NCBI GenBank assembly: GCA_020832305.1
Contig: JAFIEV010000025.1
Coordinates: forward strand, 1 to 64,000
Reading direction: 5' to 3'
Origin: Cyclobacteriaceae bacterium
GTDB lineage: Bacteria; Bacteroidota; Bacteroidia; Cytophagales; Cyclobacteriaceae
DNA: 64,000 bases
Part shown: one piece after another, positions 33,694 through 43,411 of the stretch
Layout: the number at the start of each line of letters is the position of its first letter
How positions within the stretch are numbered: position 1 is the first letter of the stretch
Position numbers and translations under genes: made by a program
Notes under the pieces: model-generated
What the model was told of the DNA's origin: nothing
Databases searched by the model: none
The model's input: the letters and a program-made list of their open reading frames with translations, nothing else

Positions 33694-34226
33694 TTATGAT
33701 CAACGATACGAAAAAATCGAGTAAAATGATGATGATTTTACGTAAACGGATAAAAACAAGCTCCCGACGGAATATTTATTGGCAAAAAAAGAGGTCTTGA
33801 TTGAAATTAATACACATAATGAGATCTTCTGCTGAAAGCTTTTGAATGACCAACTAAGGATTCGATTTATTTGTAACATAGACGCCATCAAATTGTAAAT
33901 ATTGTAAATATTTATAATAATTATACTAATTTAATTCAATATTGCCATAATAATTACAGGGTATTAATTAAATATTTAAAAAATGGAGCCATGAAAGCAA
34001 ACCAAATAAAATTTGGTTGTCCTGATGGGGCTGATATAAAATTTGTCGACTTGCAGAGGGGATAATTTAAAATTTGCAAATGAATGGATCAGAATATGTA
34101 AAAAACTGACAATTTATTGGACATTATCCCGAAAACGACCATAAAAAATTGAATAGTCGGATAAATCTTACACGAAAGTCACATCAGGTTCTGTCCTACC
34201 ATACTAAAAAACATAATCGGAAAATA
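33694..34226. other. A/T-rich intergenic region with repeated ATAAAATTTG-like motifs
   Basis: More than 500 nt without a supported gene. An ATG at 33991, six bases after a GGAG, opens a 24-codon frame (MKANQIKFGCPDGADIKF...) to 34065. Three spaced copies of an AAAATTTG-containing motif occur: near 34008, 34037 and 34069. They could be a repeated protein-binding site or chance in A/T-rich DNA. Confidence 0.35.
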
Positions 34227-34234
34227 TAATTTTG
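34227..34234 (+). promoter_or_regulatory. Probable -7 element for the 34292 gene
   Basis: TAATTTTG fits TAnnTTTG and lies 58 nt before the chosen ATG. No good -33 element is seen at the usual distance. Confidence 0.4.
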
Positions 34235-34291
34235 CGTAAATATCAATACAACGACATCACCAAAATAATCTATGGCCTAAATGATAAGGTT

Positions 34292-34630
34292 ATGAAAACA
34301 ATCATCAACACCAGCCTTTGTTTAATGCTAGTAGCGTTGAGCAGTTTATATGCAATGGAGGAGAAATCAATCCATATAACTGAGTTTGAAACATACCTCG
34401 AAATGATCAGCGATGTAAGCTGGATGCAGGAGGATGCTGTCAACACAGAAAATAATTCAGAAAAAACAAGAGTTGTTATTATTAATACCCAAGGCAGGGT
34501 ACTCCGTGAAGAAACGGTAGATATGGCAACTTTTTCGAGAAGCAGCTCTATTCTATGTCCACTTATTTGCCAATCAGATTTTCTTTTTAAAAACGCAAAT
34601 GTTGCTTATTATCTCTTCATGAAAAACTAA
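34292..34630 (+). CDS. Small secreted protein of unknown function
   Basis: A 112-residue protein with a signal peptide (KTIINTSLCLMLVALSSLYA). The mature part contains RVVIINTQGRVLREETV, which resembles the beta strands found in short Bacteroidota secreted proteins and in sorting-domain-like modules. It ends in SSSILCPLICQSDFLFKN and ANVAYYLFMKN. Two closely spaced cysteines (CPLIC) could form a disulfide. No family is recognised. The ATG at 34292 gives a clean signal peptide; the frame is open 20 codons upstream. A terminator follows at 34761. Confidence 0.55.
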   Translation: MKTIINTSLCLMLVALSSLYAMEEKSIHITEFETYLEMISDVSWMQEDAVNTENNSEKTRVVIINTQGRVLREETVDMATFSRSSSILCPLICQSDFLFKNANVAYYLFMKN

Positions 34631-34760
34631 AATAAGGTTAAAAAGTAAGGTAAGTTTAATTTTTTTGATTTTCGGGAACTATTTGTACAAAAAGAGAATT
34701 ATATAGTTGGTAATAATTGGTTCATGGTTATTAGGTTTCACACCTAAAGTTTTGGTTTGA
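34631..34760. other. 3' untranslated region before the terminator
   Basis: No gene. The whole gap to the next start (34631-35031) holds the terminator at 34761-34792 and otherwise A/T-rich sequence with no promoter I can support. Confidence 0.4.
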
Positions 34761-34792
34761 AAAGGGTTGGATTTTTAAATATCCAGCCCTTT
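34761..34792 (+). terminator. Intrinsic terminator downstream of the 34292 gene
   Basis: A 12-bp stem AAAGGGTTGGAT / ATCCAGCCCTTT with one G-T wobble and an 8-nt loop TTTTAAAT, followed by CTTTATGT. It lies 130 nt after the stop codon. Confidence 0.7.
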
Positions 34793-35031
34793 CTTTATGT
34801 AATGGGTTTTAAATAAAGGATTTAGAGTTTTTTTTAAAATTATATTTTACACTTTAATTGGTTGTGATTTCTCCGAATCATAAATAGCATGTCTGGTGTA
34901 TGCACATTAAATTTATTTAATAATGTTTCCCTTTTGGCTAATGCATTTCAATACTTTAATTTTACAAAGGGACTAATCTGCATTTGGGAGGTGTTCAATT
35001 GCATTCCCTTACCCGCTATTGATGTACCGAC

Positions 35032-36072
35032 ATGAATGAATTGGATCAAAATAAAAAGTACAACCTGGGCAGACGCCGCCATTGGATCTTATTCATTGTA
35101 TTGGTGTTTATCGGATTGATACTTTATTTCGTACATCAAAGGACGATAGAAAAAGATATTCCGGATGAACAATTCAGTGCAGGGGATTACAAAGATGATG
35201 CTCAATACGATGATCATCAAATCAAGGAACCTGATATCGGCCTTGTGCCAAAAAGCCCGGAAGCAGATGAAACACCGTCAGATACTTCGGCTTATGATCT
35301 GGAAATTAAAGATTTTGACATCGATCCATTTTATGCAGACAGCCTGGGCGAGATTTACATAGTGAGCGATGATATTATAAGAGAGTCTTTGGCCTTGAAA
35401 GAGCGACGAAGCACCCCTTTGGAAGAGAGCAAAGAAGAAATTCCGGAAAAGTTTGAAAAACAACAAGTAAAGACGCTGAGAAGAATTACAGGCAGGGTTA
35501 TTTGTGCTGAGGATTTTCATGGATTACCTGGTGCCAATGTTATGCTTAAAGACACCCAAATCGGTGCTATAACCGATGCCAGTGGCAATTTTATACTTGA
35601 AATACCTTTTGATGAGGGCGATACATTGATTATAAGTTCTGTAGGATACAGCAGAGCATTCCAGACTACGCATGCGCCACTTCCATTGATTGTAAAAATG
35701 GAACTCGATGTAAATGTGTTATCGGAAATTGTAGTAACAGGATTCAGGGATGGGGCATATGATTATGATGCAAGCCTTGAATATACATTGCCAGAACCGG
35801 TAAACGGCCACGATTATTTTAGCCGGTTTATTCGCGAAAACTTAGTATATCCTCCTGAAGCAGATGAACAGGGTGGCATGGTTAATCTATTGTTTATTGT
35901 TTCTCAGAGTGGGAAAATTGAAAATATTAGGGTTTTGAATAGTCCTGGTACTGAATTTGAACACGAGGCGATCAGATTATTGCTCAATGGCCCATCATGG
36001 AAGCCAGCCACAGAAAATGGAATCCCTGTTCCCAAGGAAATAAGTGTTAATATCAGATTCAGGGCTCCATAG
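35032..36072 (+). CDS. Membrane-anchored CarboxypepD_reg-like / TonB C-terminal protein
   Basis: A 346-residue protein with one membrane anchor (HWILFIVLVFIGLILYFV, about 18-35) and a long acidic linker (about 50-140). A CarboxypepD_reg-like beta domain follows (about 150-225; ITGRVICAEDFHGLPGANVMLKDTQIGAITDASGNFIL), and then a TonB C-terminal domain (about 255-346; VNLLFIVSQSGKIENIRVLNSPG, ending PKEISVNIRFRAP). TonB proteins pass energy to outer-membrane receptors, but the inserted CarboxypepD_reg domain, normally found in receptors, is a Bacteroidota variation. No receptor gene is adjacent. Confidence 0.82.
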   Translation: MNELDQNKKYNLGRRRHWILFIVLVFIGLILYFVHQRTIEKDIPDEQFSAGDYKDDAQYDDHQIKEPDIGLVPKSPEADETPSDTSAYDLEIKDFDIDPFYADSLGEIYIVSDDIIRESLALKERRSTPLEESKEEIPEKFEKQQVKTLRRITGRVICAEDFHGLPGANVMLKDTQIGAITDASGNFILEIPFDEGDTLIISSVGYSRAFQTTHAPLPLIVKMELDVNVLSEIVVTGFRDGAYDYDASLEYTLPEPVNGHDYFSRFIRENLVYPPEADEQGGMVNLLFIVSQSGKIENIRVLNSPGTEFEHEAIRLLLNGPSWKPATENGIPVPKEISVNIRFRAP

Positions 36073-36091
36073 TCTACAATACAATGAACTT

Positions 36092-36409
36092 TCAGCTTAC
36101 ATTCAAACCGGGGTCATAGGATTCTTTCCAGGCCAGAATTCCACCTTTGAGGTTATATAAATTTTTAAATCCATGCTGCGTTTCAAGATACTGAATAACG
36201 TTGGCACTACGTTTACCACTTCGGCAATGAACGATCACTTTTTTGTTTTTATCAAATTTTTCTACATTAGAAGGAACTGTGGCCATTGGAATAAGTACAC
36301 CTCCCATATTTGCCGAGGCGAATTCATTGTTTTCTCTGACATCAATTAACTGGAAATCCTCGCCTTCATCCATCATTTTTTTCAGATCATTTACACTTAT
36401 CTCATTCAT
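36092..36409 (-). CDS. Rhodanese-like domain protein
   Basis: A single-domain, 105-residue cytoplasmic protein. The active-site loop is VHCRSGKRS with C62, preceded by LIDVRENNEF and followed by NLKGGILAW. Such proteins carry sulfur as a persulfide. The gene is convergent with the TonB-like gene and divergent from metZ, a sulfur-assimilation gene; a functional link is only suggested by position. Confidence 0.92.
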   Translation of the reverse strand: MNEISVNDLKKMMDEGEDFQLIDVRENNEFASANMGGVLIPMATVPSNVEKFDKNKKVIVHCRSGKRSANVIQYLETQHGFKNLYNLKGGILAWKESYDPGLNVS

Positions 36410-36640
36410 AATTAAGGTATTAAAATTAAATTTTTAAAAGATAAAAGCCGTTAATTCATTCTTATGTGCTGGATTCCGGCCATTCAATAATACGTTGAAT
36501 TCCCCTTTTAAATCCATCTCATGATTTGATTGTTTAAAGGAATTGGTAAATTTAGCACCAAATCTGTAATTCGGGAAGTTTGGGCATAGGCAGAGATATA
36601 TTTTTCCTGAATAAGAGAACAGTTCATTAAAATTTTGAAA

Positions 36641-37819
36641 ATGAAACCAAAGAAAAATTTTGAAACCCTGGCTGTTAGAACGCAAACGTCAAGGTCTTCT
36701 CAAAGAGAGCATTCTGTACCTATATATACCACTTCGAGTTTTGTTTTCAATGATGCAGAGCAGGCCCGGGCGATGTTTGCCAATGAAATTGAAGGCAATA
36801 TATATTCCCGCTTTTCGAATCCCAACAATGATGAGTTTGTGCAAAAGCTATGTTTGCTTGAGGGAACGGAAGATGGTATAGCCACAGCTTCGGGTATGGC
36901 AGCTATGTTTTGCAGTATGGCAGCTTTTTTACAGAAGGGAGACCATATTCTTGCTTCCCGGGCCTTATTCGGATCAACGCATCAGGTTATTACCCAAATT
37001 CTTCCTAAGTGGGGAATTGATTACTCCTATGTAGATATAGGCGATAATGGGGCATGGGAAAAGGAAATCAGAAAAGAAACCAAAATGATTTTTGCTGAAA
37101 CACCTTCTAATCCAGGTCTCGACCTCATAGATTTAGGGTACCTGGGTGAAATCGCCAGTAAGCATGGTATTATCTTAAACATTGACAATTGTTTTGCAAC
37201 CCCGTATTTGCAAACACCTGCTTCTTTTGGAGCGCATATTATAACGCATTCGGCCACCAAATTTATTGATGGTCAGGGGCGTGTACTCGGAGGTGCCATA
37301 CTGGGAAGTCGCGATTTAATTGAAAAAGTGCGTTTTTTTGCAAGACATACCGGTCCGGCTATGTCACCTTTTCATGGATGGATTCTCTCCAAAAGCCTTG
37401 AAACCCTTGCCGTAAGAATGGAAAAGCATTGTGAAAATGCACTCAAACTTGCCCAATGGCTTGAGACACAACAAGGTGTGCAATGGGTTAAATATCCTTT
37501 TTTACCATCACATTCACAACATAAATTGGCCTTGAAACAAATGCGGCTGGGTGGTGGAATGGTTACTTTTGAAATAAAAAGCGGATTGGAGGGTGGCCGC
37601 AAATTTCTCAATAATTTAAAAATGCTTTCTCTTACTGCTAATCTGGGTGATACCCGAAGCATTGCTACGCATCCTGCATCGACAACGCATTCAAAATTAT
37701 CAAAAGAAGAAAAACTGTCAACAGGGATCAGCGATGGACTCATAAGAATTTCGACCGGGCTGGAGCATCTCGATGATATCATTTCAGATGTTGAACAAGC
37801 CCTTGCTGCTGCCATTTAA
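36641..37819 (+). CDS. metZ: O-succinylhomoserine sulfhydrylase (Cys/Met metabolism PLP enzyme)
   Basis: A 392-residue PLP enzyme. The lysine that binds PLP is K207 in THSATKFIDGQGRVLGGAI, and the cofactor-binding region includes ASGMAAMF and FAETPSNPGLDLIDL. The C-terminal block TANLGDTRSIATHPASTTHSK is conserved in the family. It likely makes homocysteine directly from an activated homoserine and sulfide. MetZ is the best match, but O-acetylhomoserine or cystathionine enzymes are close relatives. The ATG at 36641 is used; a TTG two codons earlier is also open. Confidence 0.88.
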   Translation: MKPKKNFETLAVRTQTSRSSQREHSVPIYTTSSFVFNDAEQARAMFANEIEGNIYSRFSNPNNDEFVQKLCLLEGTEDGIATASGMAAMFCSMAAFLQKGDHILASRALFGSTHQVITQILPKWGIDYSYVDIGDNGAWEKEIRKETKMIFAETPSNPGLDLIDLGYLGEIASKHGIILNIDNCFATPYLQTPASFGAHIITHSATKFIDGQGRVLGGAILGSRDLIEKVRFFARHTGPAMSPFHGWILSKSLETLAVRMEKHCENALKLAQWLETQQGVQWVKYPFLPSHSQHKLALKQMRLGGGMVTFEIKSGLEGGRKFLNNLKMLSLTANLGDTRSIATHPASTTHSKLSKEEKLSTGISDGLIRISTGLEHLDDIISDVEQALAAAI

Positions 37820-37868
37820 TAACCAAACTGCCTTTCAATCGGTTTTTATTTTTCATTAAACAAAAAAT

Positions 37869-39401
37869 ATGAAAACCTTAAGGTTGATTTTAGGCGACCA
37901 GCTAAATATAAGGCATTCCTGGTTTAACCAGGCAGATGAAAAAGTCTGTTACCTTATGATGGAAATCATTCCGGAAGCCAATTATGCGCCGCATCACAGA
38001 CAAAAAATTCTGGCTTTCTTCAAGGCTATGAGAAATTTTGCCAATTCGCTGCAAAATAATGGTCATATTGTGCGCTATCTGTGTATCGATGATAATAACA
38101 ACCTCCAGGATTTTTCAGAAAATATCCGCCAGCAACTGGCTTCAGGTGAATTTTCTTTGTTCGAATATCAGGAACCTGATGAATACAGACTGAAAGTATA
38201 TTTTGAAGATTTTTGTCATTGCTGTTCAATAGAAACCAGCGTTTGTGAATCAGAACATTTTTTAACAGACAAAAAGGAACTCCAGAATTTTTTCAAAGGA
38301 AAAAAGACCTATGTAATGGAATCTTATTACCGATCTATCAGGAAAAAGTTTAATATTCTTATGAATGGTAAAGAACCGTCAGGGGGTCAGTGGAATTTCG
38401 ACCAGCTCAATAGAAACCCTATTCCCGATCGGGTGAAGGTACCCGTAATAACAGATTTCAAAAATGATATTGAAGATCTGACAGGTGCTTTAAGAAAAAT
38501 GGGGATTGAAGGTATAGGCAGTGCAGACAATCAAATTCTCAATTGGCCCTTAACTCGTGAACAGGCGCTAATTGCTATGCAGGATTTTGCAGAGAAGCTG
38601 CTTCCATATTTTGGCACATATCAAGATGCCATGAGAGCCGATGATCCTTTTTTGTTTCATTCGAGATTATCATTTGCCCTCAACACAAAAATGCTTCATC
38701 CTCTGGAAGTAGTTCGATATGTTGAGGCGATGTGGCAAAAATATCCTGAGAAATATGATATCTCACAGATTGAAGGATTTATCAGACAGATAGCCGGTTG
38801 GCGCGAGTATATGAGAGGAGTTTATTGGGCAAACATGCCTGAATACGCCAGTTTAAATTATTTTGGCAACCAACGGAAGCTGCCTGATTTTTATTGGAAC
38901 GGCAATACCCGTATGCATTGCATGGCACAATCTATTGGCCAATCTCTGCAATTTGCTTATGCGCACCATATACAGCGCTTGATGGTAACCGGAAATTTTG
39001 CATTGCTGGCAGGCATAAATCCTGATGAGGTAGATACCTGGTACCTGGGCATATATATCGATGCCATAGAATGGGTAGAAATAACCAATACCCGTGGTAT
39101 GAGCCAGTATGCAGATGGAGGAATTGTGGGCACCAAACCATACGTTTCCTCTGCCAATTACATCAGCAAAATGAGCAATTATTGTAGAAATTGTTATTAC
39201 GACAGTAAAAAGCGACATGGAAATAAAGCTTGTCCTTTCAACAGCTTATACTGGAATTTTTATATAGAGAACCGGGACTTACTTGGGAAAAATGCCCGTA
39301 TCGGCATGGTTTACCGCACGCTGGACAAGATGACAAAAGAAGAAACTGAAAAAATTAAACAACAGGCAAAAGAATATCTGGAAAACATAGAACAATTATA
39401 A
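37869..39401 (+). CDS. phrB: Iron-sulfur (6-4) photolyase (FeS-BCP, DPRP family)
   Basis: A 510-residue photolyase-related protein. It uses blue light and FAD to repair (6-4) photoproducts in DNA. The N-terminal domain starts LRLILGDQLN. The four cluster cysteines are C351 (TRMHCM), C439 and C442 (NYCRNC) and C455 (ACPF); their spacing equals that of the characterised Agrobacterium PhrB (350, 438, 441, 454). The HH pair at 366-367 in AYAHHIQRLMV fits the (6-4) active site. It is 49 nt downstream of metZ but is probably an independent unit. Confidence 0.9.
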   Translation: MKTLRLILGDQLNIRHSWFNQADEKVCYLMMEIIPEANYAPHHRQKILAFFKAMRNFANSLQNNGHIVRYLCIDDNNNLQDFSENIRQQLASGEFSLFEYQEPDEYRLKVYFEDFCHCCSIETSVCESEHFLTDKKELQNFFKGKKTYVMESYYRSIRKKFNILMNGKEPSGGQWNFDQLNRNPIPDRVKVPVITDFKNDIEDLTGALRKMGIEGIGSADNQILNWPLTREQALIAMQDFAEKLLPYFGTYQDAMRADDPFLFHSRLSFALNTKMLHPLEVVRYVEAMWQKYPEKYDISQIEGFIRQIAGWREYMRGVYWANMPEYASLNYFGNQRKLPDFYWNGNTRMHCMAQSIGQSLQFAYAHHIQRLMVTGNFALLAGINPDEVDTWYLGIYIDAIEWVEITNTRGMSQYADGGIVGTKPYVSSANYISKMSNYCRNCYYDSKKRHGNKACPFNSLYWNFYIENRDLLGKNARIGMVYRTLDKMTKEETEKIKQQAKEYLENIEQL

Positions 39402-39413
39402 TAAGAGAAGAAG

Positions 39414-39779
39414 TTATTTTCTGACCATTTCTATGAGTTCATTTTCTATATCCCAGTCTTTAGCCAGTTTGAGCATGGCTGTAGCTTCCATTTCGGTGAT
39501 AAAACCTTTTTTATTGTTGGCTCGCCATACCATATGCAGATAATTTAAACGCTGTTCGCGATCCATACGGCCTACAACTTTATTGAGATATTCTCTGGCC
39601 CTTTCAAAGGCAGTGATGTAATCCAACGAAATAAATTCAATAGCCCATCTCAATTCATCAGATGCATCGAACTTCTGCGCGGTTTCTTCTAATATGTTCT
39701 GCTCTTCTTCATCCAGACCGTGATAGTGAAATATTACGGATTTTAGTAAAAGAAAAGCTTTTTTTTCATCACTTGTCAT
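39414..39779 (-). CDS. TerB-like protein
   Basis: A 121-residue, all-helical, acidic protein. The pattern DREQRLNYLHMVWRANNKKGFITEMEATAMLKLAKDW resembles the second half of TerB/tellurite-resistance-like domains. No other tellurite genes are present, so stress or signalling roles are guesses. The ATG at 39779 is preferred; a GTG lies four codons upstream. It is convergent with the photolyase gene. Confidence 0.6.
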   Translation of the reverse strand: MTSDEKKAFLLLKSVIFHYHGLDEEEQNILEETAQKFDASDELRWAIEFISLDYITAFERAREYLNKVVGRMDREQRLNYLHMVWRANNKKGFITEMEATAMLKLAKDWDIENELIEMVRK

Positions 39780-40170
39780 AGCTTGTGGCACTAATCAGTA
39801 CAAATATAGATAAATTGCTCGAGTAGTGAAATTATCAATTTTCTATCTTACCCCTTCCTGTAAATTCTTACAAAGACACACTGTTAATTACAGCAAGATA
39901 ACCGATTGGAAAATTAGTAAAAACAATTTTATAATAAATGATCTTTTAAATTTTTGATGATAAATAAGGTCAAAAAATTGTTATATCCTTTCAAAGTGTT
40001 TACCACATTGCGGCAAACACTTCTGTTTTGTGTGCTTTTTGTAAATTTTTGTCTGAAGCAACATAATAAGCTTTTATATTGCACAACAGCTGTATGCTTA
40101 TTAAAAATTCCCAGATTGTTGAATTATTGGGTTAGTATCGAAGAAATCAAATATTTTAATATTTAAATAC
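39780..40170. other. Intergenic region before the M14 peptidase gene
   Basis: About 390 nt with no supported gene. A 70-codon frame at 39954-40166 has a composition typical of chance translation of A/T-rich DNA. No consensus -33/-7 pair was found with confidence. Confidence 0.4.
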
Positions 40171-42672
40171 ATGATTACAAAAACTGTCTCCGGCATAATC
40201 ATTGGTTTATTGATTGGTGTGCACTTGCTATTTGCTCAGGATTTAAAGCCAGCATCACCTTCTGAGTTTTTTGGCTATGAATATGGGAGTAAATTCACTT
40301 ACCACCACGATGCGATAGACTATATAAAATATCTTGCTGATTTTGATAAGCGAATTCGTGTTTTTGATTATGGAAAAACTACAGAGGGACGCCCGTTGAT
40401 ATATGTTCTGCTCGGACAAGAGGATGTCATTTCAGATCCCGAGTCATTTAGAAAGAGTCACCTTATCAAGAGTGGGATGCATTCTGAATCTATAAATCAG
40501 GCCTCGCAAGCGGTAATATGGCTAAGTTTTAATATGCATGGAAATGAGGCCAGCACTATGGAAACCAGTCTGGGCTTGCTTTATCATCTGGCATCAGATC
40601 CGGATCAATTGGACAGATTATCAAGGGACCTGGTCGTTGTGGTAGATCCCTGTTTAAACCCAGATGGTCATAGCAGATATGTAAATTGGCACAGAATGGT
40701 AAGTACCCGGGTACCTGATCCTGATCCGATGACGCGAGAGCATTTTGAGCCATGGCCATACGGAAGAGCAAATCATTATCTTTTTGATATGAACCGAGAC
40801 TGGGCCTGGCAATCACAGCATGAGAGCCGGCTGAGAATGGAAGCATATCATAGATGGATGCCGCAGGTACATATAGACTTTCATGAGCAGGGCTACAATA
40901 CCCATTATTTTTTTGGTCCAGGAGCAAGGCCCATCCATGTGCTGATAGAGAATTGGCAGAAAGATTTTCAAAAGCAGATCGCAGAAAACATTGCCAATCG
41001 CTTTGATGAAAAAAACTGGAGATATTTTACCGATGAACGTTTTGATCTTTTATATCCAGGCTATGGTGATACTTATCCGGGTTTAAATGGTGCTGTAGGT
41101 TTAACTTTTGAAATGGCCGGAAATTCAAGGGCTGGCTCTGCCATTATCACAAAAACCGGCGACACCCTTACCCTTAAGAACAGAATAGCCATGAACCACG
41201 AGGCTGCGTTGATGGCTCTTGAGGCAAGCGCAGCAGGGAGGGAACAACTCAACCAATCTTACACCGATTATTTTCGAAGGTCTCGGAATGAAAAAGGCGC
41301 TTATGTGCTTTCCGGTAATGGAGCAAATCTCACAGCCCTAAAAAATATATTGGACCTGAATAAAATACAGATGTATTACGCGACCGATGAAAAAAACATG
41401 GAAGGCTATGATTATCACCGAAAGGAAAAAGTGAAGTTTACACTTCAAGCCGGTGATGTGGTTATTCCAAAAGGACAGGTGAAATCCCGAATCTTACAGG
41501 CTTTGATTGAACCAACAACTTTGCTGGAAGATTCTTTGACTTACGATATTACTGCCTGGAGCCTTCCTTTTGCTTTTAATATACCAGCCTATGAAATTAC
41601 TTCTGTTCCATCAGGACTCAGTGCTAAACCAAAGACTGAATTGGCCCTGGAGGTAGTAAAAGAATCTATCGGATGGCTGATACCCATGAAAGGCAGGTCG
41701 AGTCTGGCCTTTATTTCATCTTTACATAAAAATGGGATAAAAGCTGACGTGAGTTTCAAAAATTTCAGCTACCAGAATCGAGAATTTGCTCCTGGTACAC
41801 TACTTGTTACAAGAGCCGCAAATGCCGGTCGATGGGAACAGGTAACTGCTGATTTGCATGAGATCTTATCTTTATTTCAACTTCAATATTACCCAGTTGA
41901 AGCAGGTTTCAGATTTGGAGGCATATCCATAGGTTCAAATTACCTCGAACCTCTTGTGAAAAACAGGATAGGCATTTTGTTCCATCCCGGCAAGACTAGC
42001 CTTAATAATCTGGGAGAATTCTGGCATTTTATTGAGGAGGAGCTTGATTACCAGGTGTCATTACTTGAGCTGGGTACTTTTCCAATGCGAAGCCTGCATG
42101 GTTTTAATGTTTTAATTTTACCATCTGGCCGTTATAATGATGTCTTTTCGGAAGATGAAATAGAAGATCTGAAAAACTGGGTGAGCGATGGTGGCAGGCT
42201 GATTCTGGTCGAAAATGCCCTGATGAGCCTGGCAGATGAAAAAGGATTTGGATATAGCTTTACAAAAACAGATAAAGAAGAAAACCCTGATTATACGCCC
42301 TTTGATGAGCTCGACAGAAAGTACATAAGTAAAACGGTACAGGGTGCCATAATAGAGGCTAAGGCAGATAATCAACATCCCCTGGCCTTTGGATTGCCAA
42401 AAACGTATTATATTCTAAAGAATAATTCCATACAGCTTGAGCACCTTAAAAGTAGCGGAATGAATGTGGTGTATACCTCTGAAAATCCCCGAATTATGGC
42501 TGGATTTGCCGGCAGTGAATTTAGGCCCAGACTTAGTCAAAATCTTTCGGCCGGGGTTATAAACTTTGGTCGGGGTCAGGTAATTCTGTTTGCAGACAAC
42601 CCATTGTTCAGATCATTTTGGGAGCAAGGTAAAATCTTAATAGGCAATGCCTTACTTATGCCCGGGATGTAA
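40171..42672 (+). CDS. Secreted M14-family zinc carboxypeptidase with C-terminal glutamine-amidotransferase-like domain
   Basis: An 833-residue exported protein with a signal peptide (SGIIIGLLIGVHLLFAQ). The M14 domain (about 30-350) has the zinc ligands H123 and E126 (NMHGNEAS) and a third histidine at H238 (DFHEQG). NPDGHSRY and the catalytic acid E314 (LTFEMAGNS) are also present. The last part (about 590-830) contains FNVLILPSGRYNDVFSEDEI and LKNWVSDGGRLILVENAL, a class I glutamine-amidotransferase-like fold without a visible catalytic cysteine. It likely trims peptides in the periplasm or outside. The 3' end overlaps the convergent methyltransferase gene by 21 nt. Confidence 0.9.
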   Translation: MITKTVSGIIIGLLIGVHLLFAQDLKPASPSEFFGYEYGSKFTYHHDAIDYIKYLADFDKRIRVFDYGKTTEGRPLIYVLLGQEDVISDPESFRKSHLIKSGMHSESINQASQAVIWLSFNMHGNEASTMETSLGLLYHLASDPDQLDRLSRDLVVVVDPCLNPDGHSRYVNWHRMVSTRVPDPDPMTREHFEPWPYGRANHYLFDMNRDWAWQSQHESRLRMEAYHRWMPQVHIDFHEQGYNTHYFFGPGARPIHVLIENWQKDFQKQIAENIANRFDEKNWRYFTDERFDLLYPGYGDTYPGLNGAVGLTFEMAGNSRAGSAIITKTGDTLTLKNRIAMNHEAALMALEASAAGREQLNQSYTDYFRRSRNEKGAYVLSGNGANLTALKNILDLNKIQMYYATDEKNMEGYDYHRKEKVKFTLQAGDVVIPKGQVKSRILQALIEPTTLLEDSLTYDITAWSLPFAFNIPAYEITSVPSGLSAKPKTELALEVVKESIGWLIPMKGRSSLAFISSLHKNGIKADVSFKNFSYQNREFAPGTLLVTRAANAGRWEQVTADLHEILSLFQLQYYPVEAGFRFGGISIGSNYLEPLVKNRIGILFHPGKTSLNNLGEFWHFIEEELDYQVSLLELGTFPMRSLHGFNVLILPSGRYNDVFSEDEIEDLKNWVSDGGRLILVENALMSLADEKGFGYSFTKTDKEENPDYTPFDELDRKYISKTVQGAIIEAKADNQHPLAFGLPKTYYILKNNSIQLEHLKSSGMNVVYTSENPRIMAGFAGSEFRPRLSQNLSAGVINFGRGQVILFADNPLFRSFWEQGKILIGNALLMPGM

Positions 42673-43401
42673 TGTTTCAGAAACAGGGGATTGAGCTACC
42701 ATTAGCCACCTGAAGGCCCATTTCCATTTTAACATGGCAATGTGGTACCGGGCATTTTTCATAATGTGTTCAAGCTCTGTTTTATTAAAGCCTCTTAGCA
42801 CTGATAATGGCGCATCGTACCGTACCATTTTTGATTTTGAAAAAATTCCGGTGATCCATTTGATGGAGTAATATGCCAGCCAATGTCTGTGAAGGTCATT
42901 GATTATAAGGCCAATAGAAACCTTGCTTTCCAGCTTGCGCAAAAAGCTGATAAGTTCATTTTCATGAAAATGATGAAAGAAAAGACTGCTTATGATTATG
43001 TCAAATTCCCTGTTTTGAAACTCATCTGATTGTATATCAATGCATTCAAAGTTAATATTATTATATGCTGCACAATTCTTTTTAGCGTAGTTTACAATAT
43101 GTGGGTTCGCATCGATGCCAACAAGTTCAAATTGAATTCCATTTGTTAAACCCCAGTAATGTATGCATTTAAGCATATCTCCGCCACCACATCCGATATC
43201 TGTCAGACGAATTTTCTTATAAGTTTTACTAACTTTTTTGTTTTGCAATAAAAAACTCAATCCGGAAAGGGTAACCTGATTACCCCCCAACCAACGATTG
43301 ATGAAATCGAGTTCTCTGAGGGTTTGTTCAACCACTTCACCACGGCATTGCAGGTCATCCATTATTTCGATTTTATCTGACCTTTGCTTGAAGTTGGGCA
43401 T
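42652..43401 (-). CDS. SAM-dependent methyltransferase of the type III PKS cluster
   Basis: A 249-residue class I methyltransferase. The SAM-binding motif I is LTDIGCGGGDML and the acidic motif II is ELVGIDANP; FDIIISSLFFHHF is the post-I/II strand. It starts 10 nt after the stop of the PKS gene on the same strand, so the two form an operon. Together with the divergent UbiA gene it would add a methyl group to a polyketide product. An ATG 13 codons further in (MDDLQCRGE) is a possible alternative start. Confidence 0.85.
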   Translation of the reverse strand: MPNFKQRSDKIEIMDDLQCRGEVVEQTLRELDFINRWLGGNQVTLSGLSFLLQNKKVSKTYKKIRLTDIGCGGGDMLKCIHYWGLTNGIQFELVGIDANPHIVNYAKKNCAAYNNINFECIDIQSDEFQNREFDIIISSLFFHHFHENELISFLRKLESKVSIGLIINDLHRHWLAYYSIKWITGIFSKSKMVRYDAPLSVLRGFNKTELEHIMKNARYHIAMLKWKWAFRWLMVAQSPVSETLHPGHK

Positions 43402-43411
43402 GATTTAGTTT

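Noticed and set aside
39954-40166. A 70-codon plus-strand open frame before the M14 peptidase gene
   Set aside because: The translation is rich in K, L, F and I as expected for A/T-rich noncoding DNA, and no domain or conserved context is visible.
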